Program-made: the position numbers and the translations under genes
Notes under the pieces: generated by a model
Told to the model about the DNA's origin: nothing
The model's database searches: none
The model's input: the letters and a program-made list of their open reading frames with translations, nothing else
Part shown: positions 20,001-29,600 of the stretch, piece by piece
Layout: each line of letters starts with the position of its first letter
How positions within the stretch are numbered: position 1 is the stretch's first letter
Assembly: GCA_963580285.1 (NCBI GenBank)
Contig: CAUZLF010000208.1
Span: forward strand, 1 to 64,000
Length of the DNA: 64,000 nucleotides
Direction: 5' to 3'
Source of the DNA: Lucinisca nassula
Taxonomy: Eukaryota > Mollusca > Bivalvia > Lucinida > Lucinidae

Positions 20001-21685
20001 ATTGCCAAAGGATACCTTTGTGTGGATTCATCAATCAACGTAACATTTGATTCCTTCCCTATTAACTGACTATCCGAAACCAAACTTCTCCGAACGACAC
20101 AGCCTGTACACCCAGTATCTCTTAATACAACCACCTTTTTATTATTAACCAATCCTTGTGCCGTCGGTAACCTTGCCTTTAAGAAGTAACAGACACCTTC
20201 CCTAGTTTCCTTACTACACTCCTCCCTATCCGAAATCAAAGGATCACCAACCTTATTTTCAAAAATACTTCCAATCTCATCACCTTTCCTAGTTACTTCC
20301 GTTTGACAAAAACTAACTTGGTGTGCTGCGCCACGTGGTGTGCTATTATTTTTACCGCGTCCGCGAAAAGACCCTCTAAAATTACCACGACCACGTGTAT
20401 AACCACGACCTACATTCTGCGTATTCTCATTCTTAACCTGAGAACCTTGAGCCTCTACGCACGTGTTAAAATTTTCCTTAACACCGCTATCACCAACTCC
20501 AGTTGCTCCTACCTCTGCGCTATACAATTGTTTCCTGTCGGGGTCCTTAAAACATTTAATTGTTAAATGCCCCTTACCGCATATGCTACACTTGATATCC
20601 GGTCTACCACTCGGTTTGTTCGAGTCAACCTTGTCCTGTTTACCCTGCGCTGCGCCTCTATTATCGCGTTGCCCCTTATTAATGCAACTATATACGCCCC
20701 CGCGCGCTTCTGCAAACAAATCTGCCTCCCTAGCCATTTCATCTAAATTACCAAACTGTTTTGGCTTCAGATGTACATACAGTTCTCTATTACATGACTC
20801 CAGGAACTGATCCCTTGCCATGAAATCACAGACAGCCGGAAAAGATTTTTCTATCTTTGCCATATTAAGCCATTTTTCTAAATAACTTCTCAGTCTACTA
20901 CTGAACTGTATGAACGTTTCTGATTTCTCGGGCCTACTATAACGAAACTGTTTCCTAAATCCGCGCTCTGTCATGTCAAAATTCTTTAATAAAGCGTCCT
21001 TTAACTTTTCATAATCCGCCGCATCCTCATTTGACAACCGGTCATATACATCAAGTGCGCGCCCTTTGAGCAATGCACTTAAATACGCGGCCCAAACACT
21101 CTTATCCCATTTATTAGCCGTAGCATATTTCTCAAACCTAGATAAATAACTATCCATTTTATCTTTACCCTCTTCAAAATAAGGTAACTTAGGATCCCGG
21201 GCATGAGCCACCTTCTCAGCTTTTTGCTTTTCAAATTCTAGCTCGAGCTTCGCTCTCTGCATTTCTAACTGATTCCTTAATTCTTGGTGCTGTAGCTCAA
21301 ACCCATGTTTTATTTGTTCTAAATGGGCCTCACTAATCTCTTTTGCCTCCCTTTCAGTCTTAATGCGTGCCATTTCAAGTTCCTTATTAACATTCAACAT
21401 AGCTAGTTCATGTGCCCTTTCCTTTTCCTTTTCCCTTTCCTTTTCTTCTAACTTAGCTAGTTCATGTGCCCTTTCCTTTTCCTTTTCCTCCCTTTCCTTT
21501 TCTTTTTCTGCCCTTTCCTTTTCCTTTTCTTCAGACCTTAACCTTTCTAAATCCCTTTGCTCTTGCCTTTCTGCCCGCTCAATATCTTGCTGCTCTTTAA
21601 CAAAACCTTGTAACTCCTTCCCCTCATAACCTAAGTCCTTTCCCATTTGCATTAAACGCTCCATTATTGATAACGTAAATCTCAC
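17012..21685 (-). CDS. Gag-Pol polyprotein, Gmr1-type order (gag-PR-IN-RT-RH)
   Basis: One uninterrupted ORF of 1557 codons. The second Met (21664) is a likelier start. Residues about 28-160 are a highly charged coiled coil of EK-rich repeats. A capsid segment at about 243-322 (GFRKQFRYSR, FMARDQFLESC) resembles the SCAN domain, which is thought to derive from Gmr1-type capsids. A CCHC knuckle (CSICGKGHLTIKC) lies near 370 and the protease (RDTGCTGCV) near 525. Integrase comes next: HHCC zinc site (HETLMSGHMG, CKSCDIC; about 710-748) and the D,D,E core (VAVDIVGP, LTDCGSQF, GLIERFH). RT follows (about 1175-1360: FCIDFRKLN, catalytic FVDD), and RNase H is last (LRTDASD, TDHKPLSY), ending GADYLSR. 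This order is the reverse of most Ty3 elements. All catalytic residues seem present, so the copy may be competent. Confidence 0.93.
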   Translation of the reverse strand: MRFTLSIMERLMQMGKDLGYEGKELQGFVKEQQDIERAERQEQRDLERLRSEEKEKERAEKEKEREEKEKERAHELAKLEEKEREKEKERAHELAMLNVNKELEMARIKTEREAKEISEAHLEQIKHGFELQHQELRNQLEMQRAKLELEFEKQKAEKVAHARDPKLPYFEEGKDKMDSYLSRFEKYATANKWDKSVWAAYLSALLKGRALDVYDRLSNEDAADYEKLKDALLKNFDMTERGFRKQFRYSRPEKSETFIQFSSRLRSYLEKWLNMAKIEKSFPAVCDFMARDQFLESCNRELYVHLKPKQFGNLDEMAREADLFAEARGGVYSCINKGQRDNRGAAQGKQDKVDSNKPSGRPDIKCSICGKGHLTIKCFKDPDRKQLYSAEVGATGVGDSGVKENFNTCVEAQGSQVKNENTQNVGRGYTRGRGNFRGSFRGRGKNNSTPRGAAHQVSFCQTEVTRKGDEIGSIFENKVGDPLISDREECSKETREGVCYFLKARLPTAQGLVNNKKVVVLRDTGCTGCVVRRSLVSDSQLIGKESNVTLIDESTQRYPLAMIDIDCPFFTGKTEALCMDDTLYDLVIGNIDGSKLPDMSHFSAAAVTRSQTRQDEKPYRKLKVPDQIINDDKEAFKQAQVDDPTLENIRKRVVSGNKTVSRGLNRGETRFIEKKGLAYREFTKGNKVSFQLVVPQSFRGKVLKLAHETLMSGHMGIRKTLDRVVTEFYWPGICGDVARFCKSCDICQRTIQKGRVTKVPLGKMPLIDTPFKRVAVDIVGPIEPRSDRKSRYILTMIDYATRYPEAIALPSIETERVAEALIEMFSRVGIPDEMLTDCGSQFTAEVMKEVSRLLSLQQLTCSPRHPICNGLIERFHATLKQMLRRMCAERPKDWDKYLPALLFAVREVPQESLGYSPFELLYGRNVRGPMAILRELWAEEVRDEQVLSTYQYVIELREGLEQTCKLARDNLKKVQIKQKAYYDKGARSRKFDVGDKVLLLLPTDSNKLLLQWKGPYEVVEVVNRMDYKIDVNGNVNTYHANILKQYVERQNVTSHCLLSVESTPSTENDDVDEFSLEDCAFPTAKQPETFKDVNISEMLTQDQRKEIETLVKEYPDVLSSVPGRTDQIEHDIKLLTTEPVRSKGYAIPYKVRDVMEKEIQDMLDLGVIEPSISPYSSPVVLVPKKDGSMRFCIDFRKLNKVTEFDAEPMPNMEEVINRMSGHKYFSKLDLSKGYWQVKMTSKAKPLTAFETPKGLFQFKTMPFGLVNSGATFCRLMRKILSELSNVDSFVDDMWIFTETWKDHLTSLREVLDRLRTAKLTAKPSKCMIGYSSIECLGHSVAAQSVRPQEDKIQAIKDAPRPSTKRQIKSFLGLAGFYRRFIPNFSSIASPLTDLTKKSRPNKITDWQDHHEKAFQTLKNRLTSSPILRLPIFHDGNPFILRTDASDVGIGAVLLQEFEGEGRLPIAYASKKLLPREKNYSVIEKECLAIIWGVEKFRKYLYGVEFLLETDHKPLSYMQTAKVLNPRIMRWAMKLQPYRFRIVAIRGQENLGADYLSR

Positions 21686-22374
21686 GTTACTATCAAAACC
21701 ACTATAAACTGATCAGTTATGATCAGTGATGATTGAATGGGCTTAACTAAAACGTTAAGATATGTGTTATACGCGTTAATCTAACTAAAACGTTAGTTAT
21801 TAAAGCACACGCGATTTGAAATGTCAAATGCTTTTAGCACAGTATGACGTTGCGTACTGGTAGTCTAATATGACGTCATAAACTGACGACGTTTACAGTA
21901 AAATGCTACAATCCGAAGTTTCATCACATTACAAAACTCCAATCATAACAAGTCACCATTAATGTTTCTATTACGTCATACCTAACCTCAAGCCACAGCG
22001 TAAATATTAACGCTACCGTTATGTCAACGTCAGTAAATTGTTAACGTCACTACGTCAGAACCATGTGTGGGTAAGATCAATTAGTAGCTCCAATTTAACT
22101 TAGTAGAATGTCAGGTAACACAATTAAGTGGGGTCTACTTAAATTTTTCGTTACCAAGAAAAAGTGGGGTTTGCCTTGCCTTCCTGCTCAGAAATTATCG
22201 ACTTGTCAGTATCCATTCAGTTGAATACATGGGTTTCGCACTTCATCAACGCAGGAAGGAAGATTAAAGTTAATTTCTAAATGTGGCTGTCAATGCATTT
22301 TTTTTTTTTTTTAAATTGATGATTCAGAGTATCAATGTGCTGTTCCACAGCCGGGAACACCAGCCAGAGATCAA
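21686..22374 (-). other. 5' untranslated leader of the Gmr1-type element
   Basis: About 690 bp between primer site and gag with no ORF. AT-rich, with repeated ACGTTA/TAACGT and TGACGTCA words. Confidence 0.6.
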
Positions 22375-22392
22375 ATCCCACTTCTGACACCA
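22375..22392 (-). other. primer binding site of the Gmr1-type element
   Basis: Read on the minus strand, TGGTGTCAGAAGTGGGAT begins two bases after the 5' LTR. TGG start and position fit a tRNA 3' end. The tRNA species was not assigned. Confidence 0.75.
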
Positions 22393-22394
22393 AA

Positions 22395-23687
22395 TGTTAC
22401 ATGTGGGTTTACGGCGTCCCGCAAACCCCCATGCTGACAAGACAACCGAGCGTGATCTCTGACAGGTGTACGGGCAGCTGTGGGGTAAGGCACAAGAAAG
22501 ATGTTAAATGAATGACATGAATTATTTACAGTATCTACATACAACACTTACTAACACAAAACATCACAATTTGTTGCTTCTGTAGCCAACTCACGACGTC
22601 CGCTCCGAAGGCAAAACACTGTTCTGTGCTCGGAACGGGTGACGTGAATACCTACAGAAGCAAACAACAAAAACAACAACAAAAATAAAAAAAGAAACAA
22701 CACAAGACGCGACTGGCCAGTTTATAACTTAGGGTGAATCCCCCACTCGCGTGAAACTTCCTCTCGCGAACTAGTAGAACTAGTCTATCAACATAGTTGA
22801 TAATCCTAGGTTTAACGATCACGTTTGCCGATCAGGGGTTTAGTGATCGTCCAAATAACCTGCAGGTAAGTTGACCTCTTCCATGGTCTCACATTTGTTT
22901 ACAACGAACAATGATTTAGAAGATTCTGCGTCTCACATTTGTTAACAACGAACAATGATTTAGAAGATTCTGCTTCTATCCTGGTAGGCGCTGATTACGG
23001 CGGTCTGTCCGCCCTTGCTGGACCCTAACGCCTAGCGTCGTACCAGTACCTGCTGCTATGAAGCAGGGAGCAGCAGGTCACACACTGTTATGCCTTTCAA
23101 TATACTTTCTATTTCCCCGTCACAATGTTGTGTTCACTCTTACAACTTGACCTGCTGCTAAAGTGTCCGCCTTTTTCAGGGTTTATATATCTATGAATAC
23201 CACCGGAAAATCATGCCTACTCTTATTACCTTGCTCAATCCGTGGCGAGGTGGAGATACCGGCCACAAACAAAGCCAGATAGCAAAAATCGAGTAGATAA
23301 TGGATTTGCGTTCAAATAGTATATTTCCCATAGGAAAAATTGACGAAACGACCCTATAATCAATGACATGACTCCTGTCAAAACGAACACCCACACAACA
23401 CGTGACGGGAATAAAAATCATATATGGCACAATTTGGCGGTTGGCGATTTTTAGGCAAATTCTATAGGACTCGGCCTTTTAGCGGCCCCCTGTATTGTAA
23501 AAACAGCTCTCTATAAACCACTCATGCATACATCGTATGATATGTGCATGACTTGTTCATGGAGCCGCACAGTTTGCGTACCATATTTCACCTAAAATAT
23601 TTCACTCGCACCGCCCTACCATATATCTACTAAAATAATTTAGATGTGCATAAGCACCAGAGAGGTTTCCTATTCCATCTCGTAACA
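22395..23687 (-). repeat. 5' LTR of the Gmr1-type element
   Basis: 1293 bp, same length as the left LTR. Differences seen include TTTGTTAACAACG for TTTGTTTACAACG, CACACACTG for CACACATTG, AATACCACC for AATACTACC and TTGACGAAA for TTGATGAAA. Confidence 0.95.
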
Positions 23688-23794
23688 ATATAAAACATAC
23701 GCTAAAACATACACCTGCTATGCTCTATGGCTTGATAACCAATGACAAGGATAACACAAAAAAGAGAAAGTGATTTCTTTTAATTCCATTGTGG

Positions 23795-24165
23795 TCCTTA
23801 AATACTGGCTGCAAGTGACAGTGAGACACAATTAAAAATGCAAATAGTTAAAATCTTAGCTTCAAAAATTTGCGAAATCTGAAAATAATAATTTAAATGA
23901 GGTGTCATATCCTGAATACCGCCAATAAATCAATACTATCTAAGAAGTGACTTTTAACAGCCTTTTAAACATTTTATGCTGTTGTAAATTCTTAATATTA
24001 CTAGGTAAAACATTCCATAAAACACAGTCGTTATAGACAAATGATCTCTTTCCAAAACCGTTTACTTTTGGGATAGAAAAACATCCACTGTCCCTAAATC
24101 TTGGACCATATGAATGAACAGAACTGGCAGGAATAAATTGATCCGACATATACTCAGGGGACAAA
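23795..24165 (-). pseudogene. LINE C-terminal fragment (piece 4 of a split LINE)
   Basis: Encodes the last part of a non-LTR RT protein: SSVHSYGPRFRDSGCFSIPK, GKRSFVYNDC.LWN.LPSNIK, ending at 23940, then a 3' UTR. Joins upstream to 24376-24474, 24624-24671 and 34961-35215 after removal of insertions. Confidence 0.75.
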
Positions 24166-24375
24166 ATAGAAGTGGAGGCAATGATCAGGAATCGATACAA
24201 TTAACTCACAGCTCCCATCAGAGACACCAAAGGGACAAAAACACAAACATGAAACAACAGACCCCAATGGAAACACAAATAGCGGAAAGCCAAAAGGACA
24301 ATTACTTTCCCACAAAATGGCCAACAGGCTATCCAAAATAAAATAATACAAGCGACACAAACACCCAAAGATGCC
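24166..24375 (-). mobile_element. 5'-truncated PLE tail inserted in the LINE
   Basis: About 210 bp of the PLE 3' terminus (GGCAATGATCAGGAATCGAT, CATCAGAGACACCAAAGGGA, GGCCAACAGGCTATCC). It splits LINE coding sequence between a segment ending KVKAS and one starting LSPEYMSD. A short CAAA-type duplication flanks it. Confidence 0.75.
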
Positions 24376-24474
24376 TTAACTTTAAATACTTGGTTCAACA
24401 TTATTTGCTCAATTCTCTTAGAAACTGGTAGCCATAGAAGGAGCCTAAACGTATCCGACCCTACATGAGTTCTG
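24376..24474 (-). pseudogene. LINE fragment (piece 3)
   Basis: Minus-strand reading VGSDTFRLLLWLPVSKRIEQ is RT C-terminal LINE sequence, bounded by a PLE tail and a MITE. Confidence 0.75.
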
Positions 24475-24623
24475 CCCAGCAGGCACACGTCGCTATGGCA
24501 ACGTCAAATCAACGTCGGCGCAACGTCATGACGTTGCACCGACGTGGATGTGACGTTGCATACACGTCATGACGTCACACCGACGTTGACGTGACGTCAT
24601 AATTACGTCATGTGCCTGCCGGG
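24475..24623. mobile_element. MITE, CCCAGCAGGCAC family, best copy
   Basis: Perfect to near-perfect ends CCCAGCAGGCAC and GTGCCTGCCGGG. The interior is a series of AACGTCAAATCAACGTCG-like palindromic words. It interrupts LINE sequence (pieces 24376-24474 and 24624-24671). A 2-bp TG duplication is suggested by LINE continuity. Confidence 0.85.
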
Positions 24624-24671
24624 TGGGATCCATTTGTAGTATAAAACGAATGATTTTATTTTGAGTAACCT
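24624..24671 (-). pseudogene. LINE fragment (piece 2)
   Basis: Minus-strand reading VTQNKIIRFILQMDP continues the LINE C-terminal domain. The env-bearing LTR element begins inside it. Confidence 0.7.
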
Positions 24672-24674
24672 GTA

Positions 24675-25407
24675 TATAACATAGTCATGTTATGCACATG
24701 ATATTTTGCATAGGCATGTTATCATGTGTATGACTGGAATATTGTTGAAGGTGTGTAAGAATGATGATATGACTGAACGAGTGTTGAAAAGGCAGTAAGC
24801 TTCTGTCTCAGTACTATTATGGAAATATTAAGCTTCAATTCTTATTATGAAACAGCTTCATTTTAAAAGTCTGAAACATCAATTATTTAACTTTGTATAA
24901 AATGCAGAGATGCACCTGAATTACACATACATGTACCTGGCAGCCATTCAAATCATAACTTGATCATGAGCCAGCTTAATTTCGTAATATCATATGACTC
25001 TGACATTTACTTTTAAAGGTTATTTAAGCAGGTGTTCATGTGAAGTACTTTCAAAACCTGATGAAACTGCATTTTAAAGATCATATTATTGGTGCAGTCA
25101 TCAAAATCATGACAGATAGCTTATAGTTAGAAGAGATTTTGGCAAGAGTTGTGATAACAAGCATGATACAATGAGAGAGGGATATTGCGTGAGATTTTTG
25201 TAGTGATTATAAATACTGGGGTTTTCTGACCAAGACTTCAGATGTCTACTTGATCAGCTTGCAGACTGTTAGTCTGGTTTAGGAGTTGTGCACTCGTATG
25301 AGGTGCCTGCCTAATAAAGCTGCTGAAACTCTCAATATGACTTTAGTTATATTTTATAATTAAGAAACACTATACGATCACAGTCAAAGGTGTATAGCTA
25401 CGCTATA
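24675..25407 (+). repeat. 5' LTR of the env-bearing element
   Basis: About 733 bp, matching 34225-34956. AATAAAG at about 25313 after GCCTGCC may act as a poly(A) signal. Boundaries are set by the TGTA duplication and are uncertain by about 3 bp. Confidence 0.88.
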
Positions 25408-25417
25408 TATCTTGCTT

Positions 25418-25435
25418 TGGTGCCGTGCTGCGGAT
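25418..25435 (+). other. probable primer binding site
   Basis: TGGTGCCGTGCTGCGGAT starts 10 nt after the LTR and begins with TGG as expected for pairing to a tRNA 3' CCA. tRNA identity not assigned. Confidence 0.6.
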
Positions 25436-25471
25436 TAATTAAAAAAGGAATCTTACGACAGAAACAGAAAA

Positions 25472-25489
25472 ATGGACACCAAGGTAGGT
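25472..25489 (+). promoter_or_regulatory. leader AUG and predicted splice donor
   Basis: A four-codon open stretch begins with ATG at 25472 and ends in AAG at 25483, directly followed by GTAGGT, a near-consensus 5' splice site (cut between 25483 and 25484). The donor is in codon phase 0. Both downstream acceptors (30862 and 33255) keep this frame. Confidence 0.6.
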
Positions 25490-25672
25490 GACGTTTACTT
25501 TTACTTTTTCTGGTTATGTTTGTTGTTTGTTCTGTCACCAATTATTATTCAAAATTATGGTAGAAAATTGATCTAAAACGAAAGCTAAAAATGTAGGCCA
25601 AAATTAATTTTAGATTAATTTATTTATTTATTTATTTATTTATTTTTCATTTTTTTTTTCTTTCTTTTCAAT

Positions 25673-26605
25673 ATGGCTCAACAAGGACAAGCCCAAGCAC
25701 AGGCTCAGCATCAACAACAGCTTGATCCTGCTGCACAGGCTTTTGTTAACATTCAATTGGAACTTGCCAATGTGTCACAAGCATTAACGACACAGGGGGC
25801 CTCAACAAGCGTGATCAAGTTTGATGGCAACTCCAAAAACTTTAGGGAATGGATAAAATTCATTGAAAAATATTCAATTCTTGCTGATATACCTGAGGCA
25901 AGAAAGAAGTTGATTGCATATCAATCTTCTGGGGGAGCAGTTAGTGGTTTTATACAGAGGTATATGGCGGCTAACCCAGACGGTAATTGGCAACATCTTA
26001 AGGAACAATTAGCTGTCCGTTTCAGTGATGTTACGGATAGGCAAATGGCGCTGTCATTGTTGCGCAGCGTGAAACAAAAAGTAGGGGAAAACATACAGCT
26101 TTTCGCTGAAAGAATTCTTTCTTTAGCGGAAGAAGCCTACCAAAATCAAGGAGGCGATGCTGTAGAACGTCAACTTATTGACATCTTTGTTGATGGGTTG
26201 ACCCAAGATAATTTGAAATTAAAAATATTGAGAGATCAGCCAGATACTTTACAGGGGGCTATTGCAATCGCCACTAATGAGCAGAATCTTAGGGCTAGGG
26301 TTCAAATGTCACATACATTTCGACCACAAAGAAAAGAAGCACCAATGGACGTTGACCATTCTAGAGGTCAACGGTTTAAATTTAGAAAATTTAATAGGGT
26401 TAACACAACACAGCAAAATAGAAACCCTAGGGTAAAGTGCTGGAATTGTGGTCAAGAAGGTCACATTTCCAGAGATTGCAAAAATAAAGAACATCAAAGT
26501 AGACCACCTATGGGTCATGGAAGACCTAGACATCAGAATAATGTCCAAAATATAGTACCTGGTCAGGAAAACTGGGACACTCATTGCATACAGGGGTCGA
26601 TGTAA
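25673..26605 (+). CDS. Gag
   Basis: 310 codons. The start ATG follows a (TTTA)n and long pyrimidine tract. Residues 1-30 are Gln/Ala-rich. Residues about 45-210 look like a Ty3-type capsid (FDGNSKNFREWIKFIEKY, LLRSVKQKVGENIQLFAERI). A basic segment precedes one CCHC knuckle, CWNCGQEGHISRDC (about 262-275), which binds RNA. It overlaps the pol frame at 26584-26605. Pol lies in the -1 frame relative to gag, so ribosomal frameshifting is the expected expression route, but no canonical slippery heptamer was recognised. Confidence 0.9.
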   Translation: MAQQGQAQAQAQHQQQLDPAAQAFVNIQLELANVSQALTTQGASTSVIKFDGNSKNFREWIKFIEKYSILADIPEARKKLIAYQSSGGAVSGFIQRYMAANPDGNWQHLKEQLAVRFSDVTDRQMALSLLRSVKQKVGENIQLFAERILSLAEEAYQNQGGDAVERQLIDIFVDGLTQDNLKLKILRDQPDTLQGAIAIATNEQNLRARVQMSHTFRPQRKEAPMDVDHSRGQRFKFRKFNRVNTTQQNRNPRVKCWNCGQEGHISRDCKNKEHQSRPPMGHGRPRHQNNVQNIVPGQENWDTHCIQGSM

Positions 26606-29600
26606 TGAGTAAAGAAAACAATAGACATTTACCTCATCAAAAGTTTAAGATCAATGTTTCAGGCAGTCCAAATTCTTGTTTAGTTAAAATAGGTAAACAA
26701 AGGTTTAGAACTCTTGTAGACACTGGAGCTGAATGTTCATTAATGCACCGTAGAATTTATGAGCAGCTTAAAAATAAACCAAGACTCACCCAAAAGAAAG
26801 TTTGTTTACAATCTGCAAATGGGAGTGAGCTTAAGTGTGACGGTTGCATTACTGTACAGTTTTGTATCGGTGGTACCGAAATGTCTCAAGACTTCTATGT
26901 GATCCCTTTGGTGTCTTTTATGGGTGGAGTAGGTTAATTGTATCAATTCCTGATCTTTGTTTTACTTCTACTTTCTATGTGATCCGAGATTTAAATAGAA
27001 ATTTGATACTTGGTTTGGACTGGCTTAAACAGAACAACGTTAGGATATATTTTAATTTAAAATGCTTAAGAATTAATGGTAAACACTATGTTAATTTAGA
27101 GGAGGATATGCATATAGCTTCAACGGTTAGGATGAAAAGAACATGTTTAATAAAACCTAATACCGCCATTATATGCTATGGAAAAGTAAGAGAAAATCCA
27201 GACTTACCAGTAGTATCGTCATATGAGGTTTCGCAAATAGATAAAGGATTTTTAACTAATCAACCAGGCTTACAAATTATTAATACTGTTTCTACATTAG
27301 CAAAAGATAGATCTTTGCCAGTTTTAATTGTTAACAACACCAACAAATATATTAAAATTTATAGACATGGTTTGTTAGCTAAAATATCAGAGCTTCAAAA
27401 TAATATTACACATGTAGATTCAGTTATTCAAAATAACAGCTGTGAAAATAAATTAGACTTAAAAGACCTTGATGTACCTGAAAAATATAGGTCAAAAATT
27501 GAAAATCTTATCTTGAGAAATAGAGACTTGTTTGCAAATAAAGATTCTGAATTAGGAAAAACAGACACAGTTAAAATGCAAATTGATATAGGTAATCATG
27601 AACCAATTAAAATGAAACCTTATAGAACTCCAATTAAGAACAGAGAGGTAATTGACAAAGCAATTAACGAAATGTTAGATGCAAATGTAATTAAAAGGTC
27701 AAGATCACCTTGGTCATTTCCTGTTGTGATTGTTGATAAGAAAGATGGCAGTAAAAGGTTCTGTGTTGATTTTCGAAAATTAAATCAAATAACAAAGAAA
27801 AATTCCTTTCCTTTACCCTTAATAGATGATATCTTAGCCTTACTTGGTAGAGCAAAATACTTTACATCTTTGGACTTGAAAAGTGGATATTGGCAGGTTG
27901 CCATGGACGAGAAGGACAAAGAAAAAACAGCTTTCGCATGTCACAAAGGGTTATTCGAGTTCAATGTGATGCCCTTTGGCCTTTCTAATGCTCCTGCGGT
28001 ATTTCAAGAACTTATGTCTGTTGTGTTACAAGGTTGCAATGATTTTGCTACAGCATACCTTGATGATATATTGATTTTCAGCTCAACATTGGAAGAACAT
28101 TTAAGACATCTTTGTTTGATCTTTGACAAATTAAGACAGCATAATTTGAAACTTAAGCTTAAGAAATGTGGTTTTCTTAAATTAGAAACTAATTATCTTG
28201 GCTTTGTAATTAGTGAACAAGGAATCAAACCTGATGAAAAGAAGGTTGATGCGATAAGATCTTTACCTGTTCCAACTTGTGTAAAAGAAGTAAGATCCTT
28301 TATTGGTATGTGTTCTTACTATAGAAGATTTATTCCAAACTTCTCTCAGATAGCTGAACCAATCATTGCTTTGACAAGAAAATATGCACATTACAAGTGG
28401 TCAGACCTACATCAAACTGCGTTTGAATTCTTGAAAGAAAGCTTAACAGCTGTCCCACTTTTGGTTTATCCAGATCCAAATAAACCATATGTTCTTTATA
28501 CAGATGCTAGCAACTCATGTGCTGGTGCATGCCTTACACAAGAGTGTGAGGGTGATGAAAAGCCAATTTATTATTTGTCCCACAAACTTAGTAAGTCCCA
28601 ATGTAAGTGGTCTGTAGTAGAAAAAGAAGCATTTGCGATACATTTTGCTCTTCAAAAGTTAGATTATTATCTGCACAATGCTCAGTTTGTCATAAGAACT
28701 GATCATAAACCTCTGAAATACTTGCTTGAATCTCCTATGCAAAACAAAAAGATTCAACTTTGGGCTTTGAGTATGTCAGGCTATAATTGTACTATAGAGT
28801 ACATTGCTGGTACAACAAATACATGCGCTGACCTACTTTCTAGGCATCCAGATAATGTAAACAAAACTGAGGAAAGTACAGTTAGTGAAGACATAGAGGT
28901 AGAAAAGGCACTTGATGTTAATGACAACTTATATCAGGTGAATGTGTTAGACTCTAATCAGTTTGATCCAAAAGCTTTTGCTGGATGTAGTCTTCCAAAT
29001 GAAGACACATTTGAAAAGTGTGACTGTTCTGATTTTACAAAAGAAGGCTTTGACATGAAAATTGAGCAAACTAGGGATGATGATATCTCAAACATTAGGT
29101 CAATGATTCTGAATGGGGAAGAGAGTAAGGATGTTCAAAAACATTATCTCTTGGTAGATGGATTGGTATACTATTTATTAAATGCCAATGACGACCCAAA
29201 TTTAAGATTGTATATTCCAAAACATCTTAGATCTTTGGTTGTAACTCAGTATCATGACAGTAATGGTCATATGGGGGTACAGAAAACTTTTAATTCTATT
29301 CGTCAGAAATACTTTTGGCCAAATTTGTTTAAAGAAATTCACAAGTATGTTTCTGATTGTATGACCTGCAGAACTAGGTCAATGCAGAAAACGAAACATC
29401 CATTACAAGAAACAGATATTCCACCATACCCTATGGCAAAACTCAGTCTTGATCTTTCGGGTCCATATCCAACAACTTTGTCAGGCAATAAATATATCAT
29501 TGCATTTGTTGATTGGTATAGTGGTTGGCCTGAAGCTTTTGCGGTTCCAGATAAGACTGCTGAAACAGTAGCTGAATTGATCATTGGACACATTTTCCCA

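Larger units (their letters stand above)
15601..23687 (-). mobile_element. complete Ty3-type LTR retrotransposon, Gmr1 clade
   Basis: Two direct LTRs of 1293 bp (15601-16893 and 22395-23687) enclose a single intact gag-pol ORF. The element reads on the minus strand. Primer binding site lies beside the right LTR and polypurine tract beside the left LTR. LTR copies differ by only about four substitutions by eye, so insertion is recent. Integrase precedes RT, as in Gmr1-type elements. No clean target duplication is visible (left flank CATAAA, right flank ATATAAA). Confidence 0.92.

Noticed and set aside
15590..23695. 5-bp target-site duplication around the Gmr1-type element
   Set aside because: ATAAA on the left and ATATA(AA) on the right are only approximately alike; both are AT-rich, so chance cannot be excluded.
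26540..26605. Canonical -1 slippery heptamer at the gag-pol overlap
   Set aside because: A-rich words such as GGAAAAC and CCAAAAT are present, but none fits the X-XXY-YYZ pattern in the gag frame. Frameshifting is inferred only from frame order.
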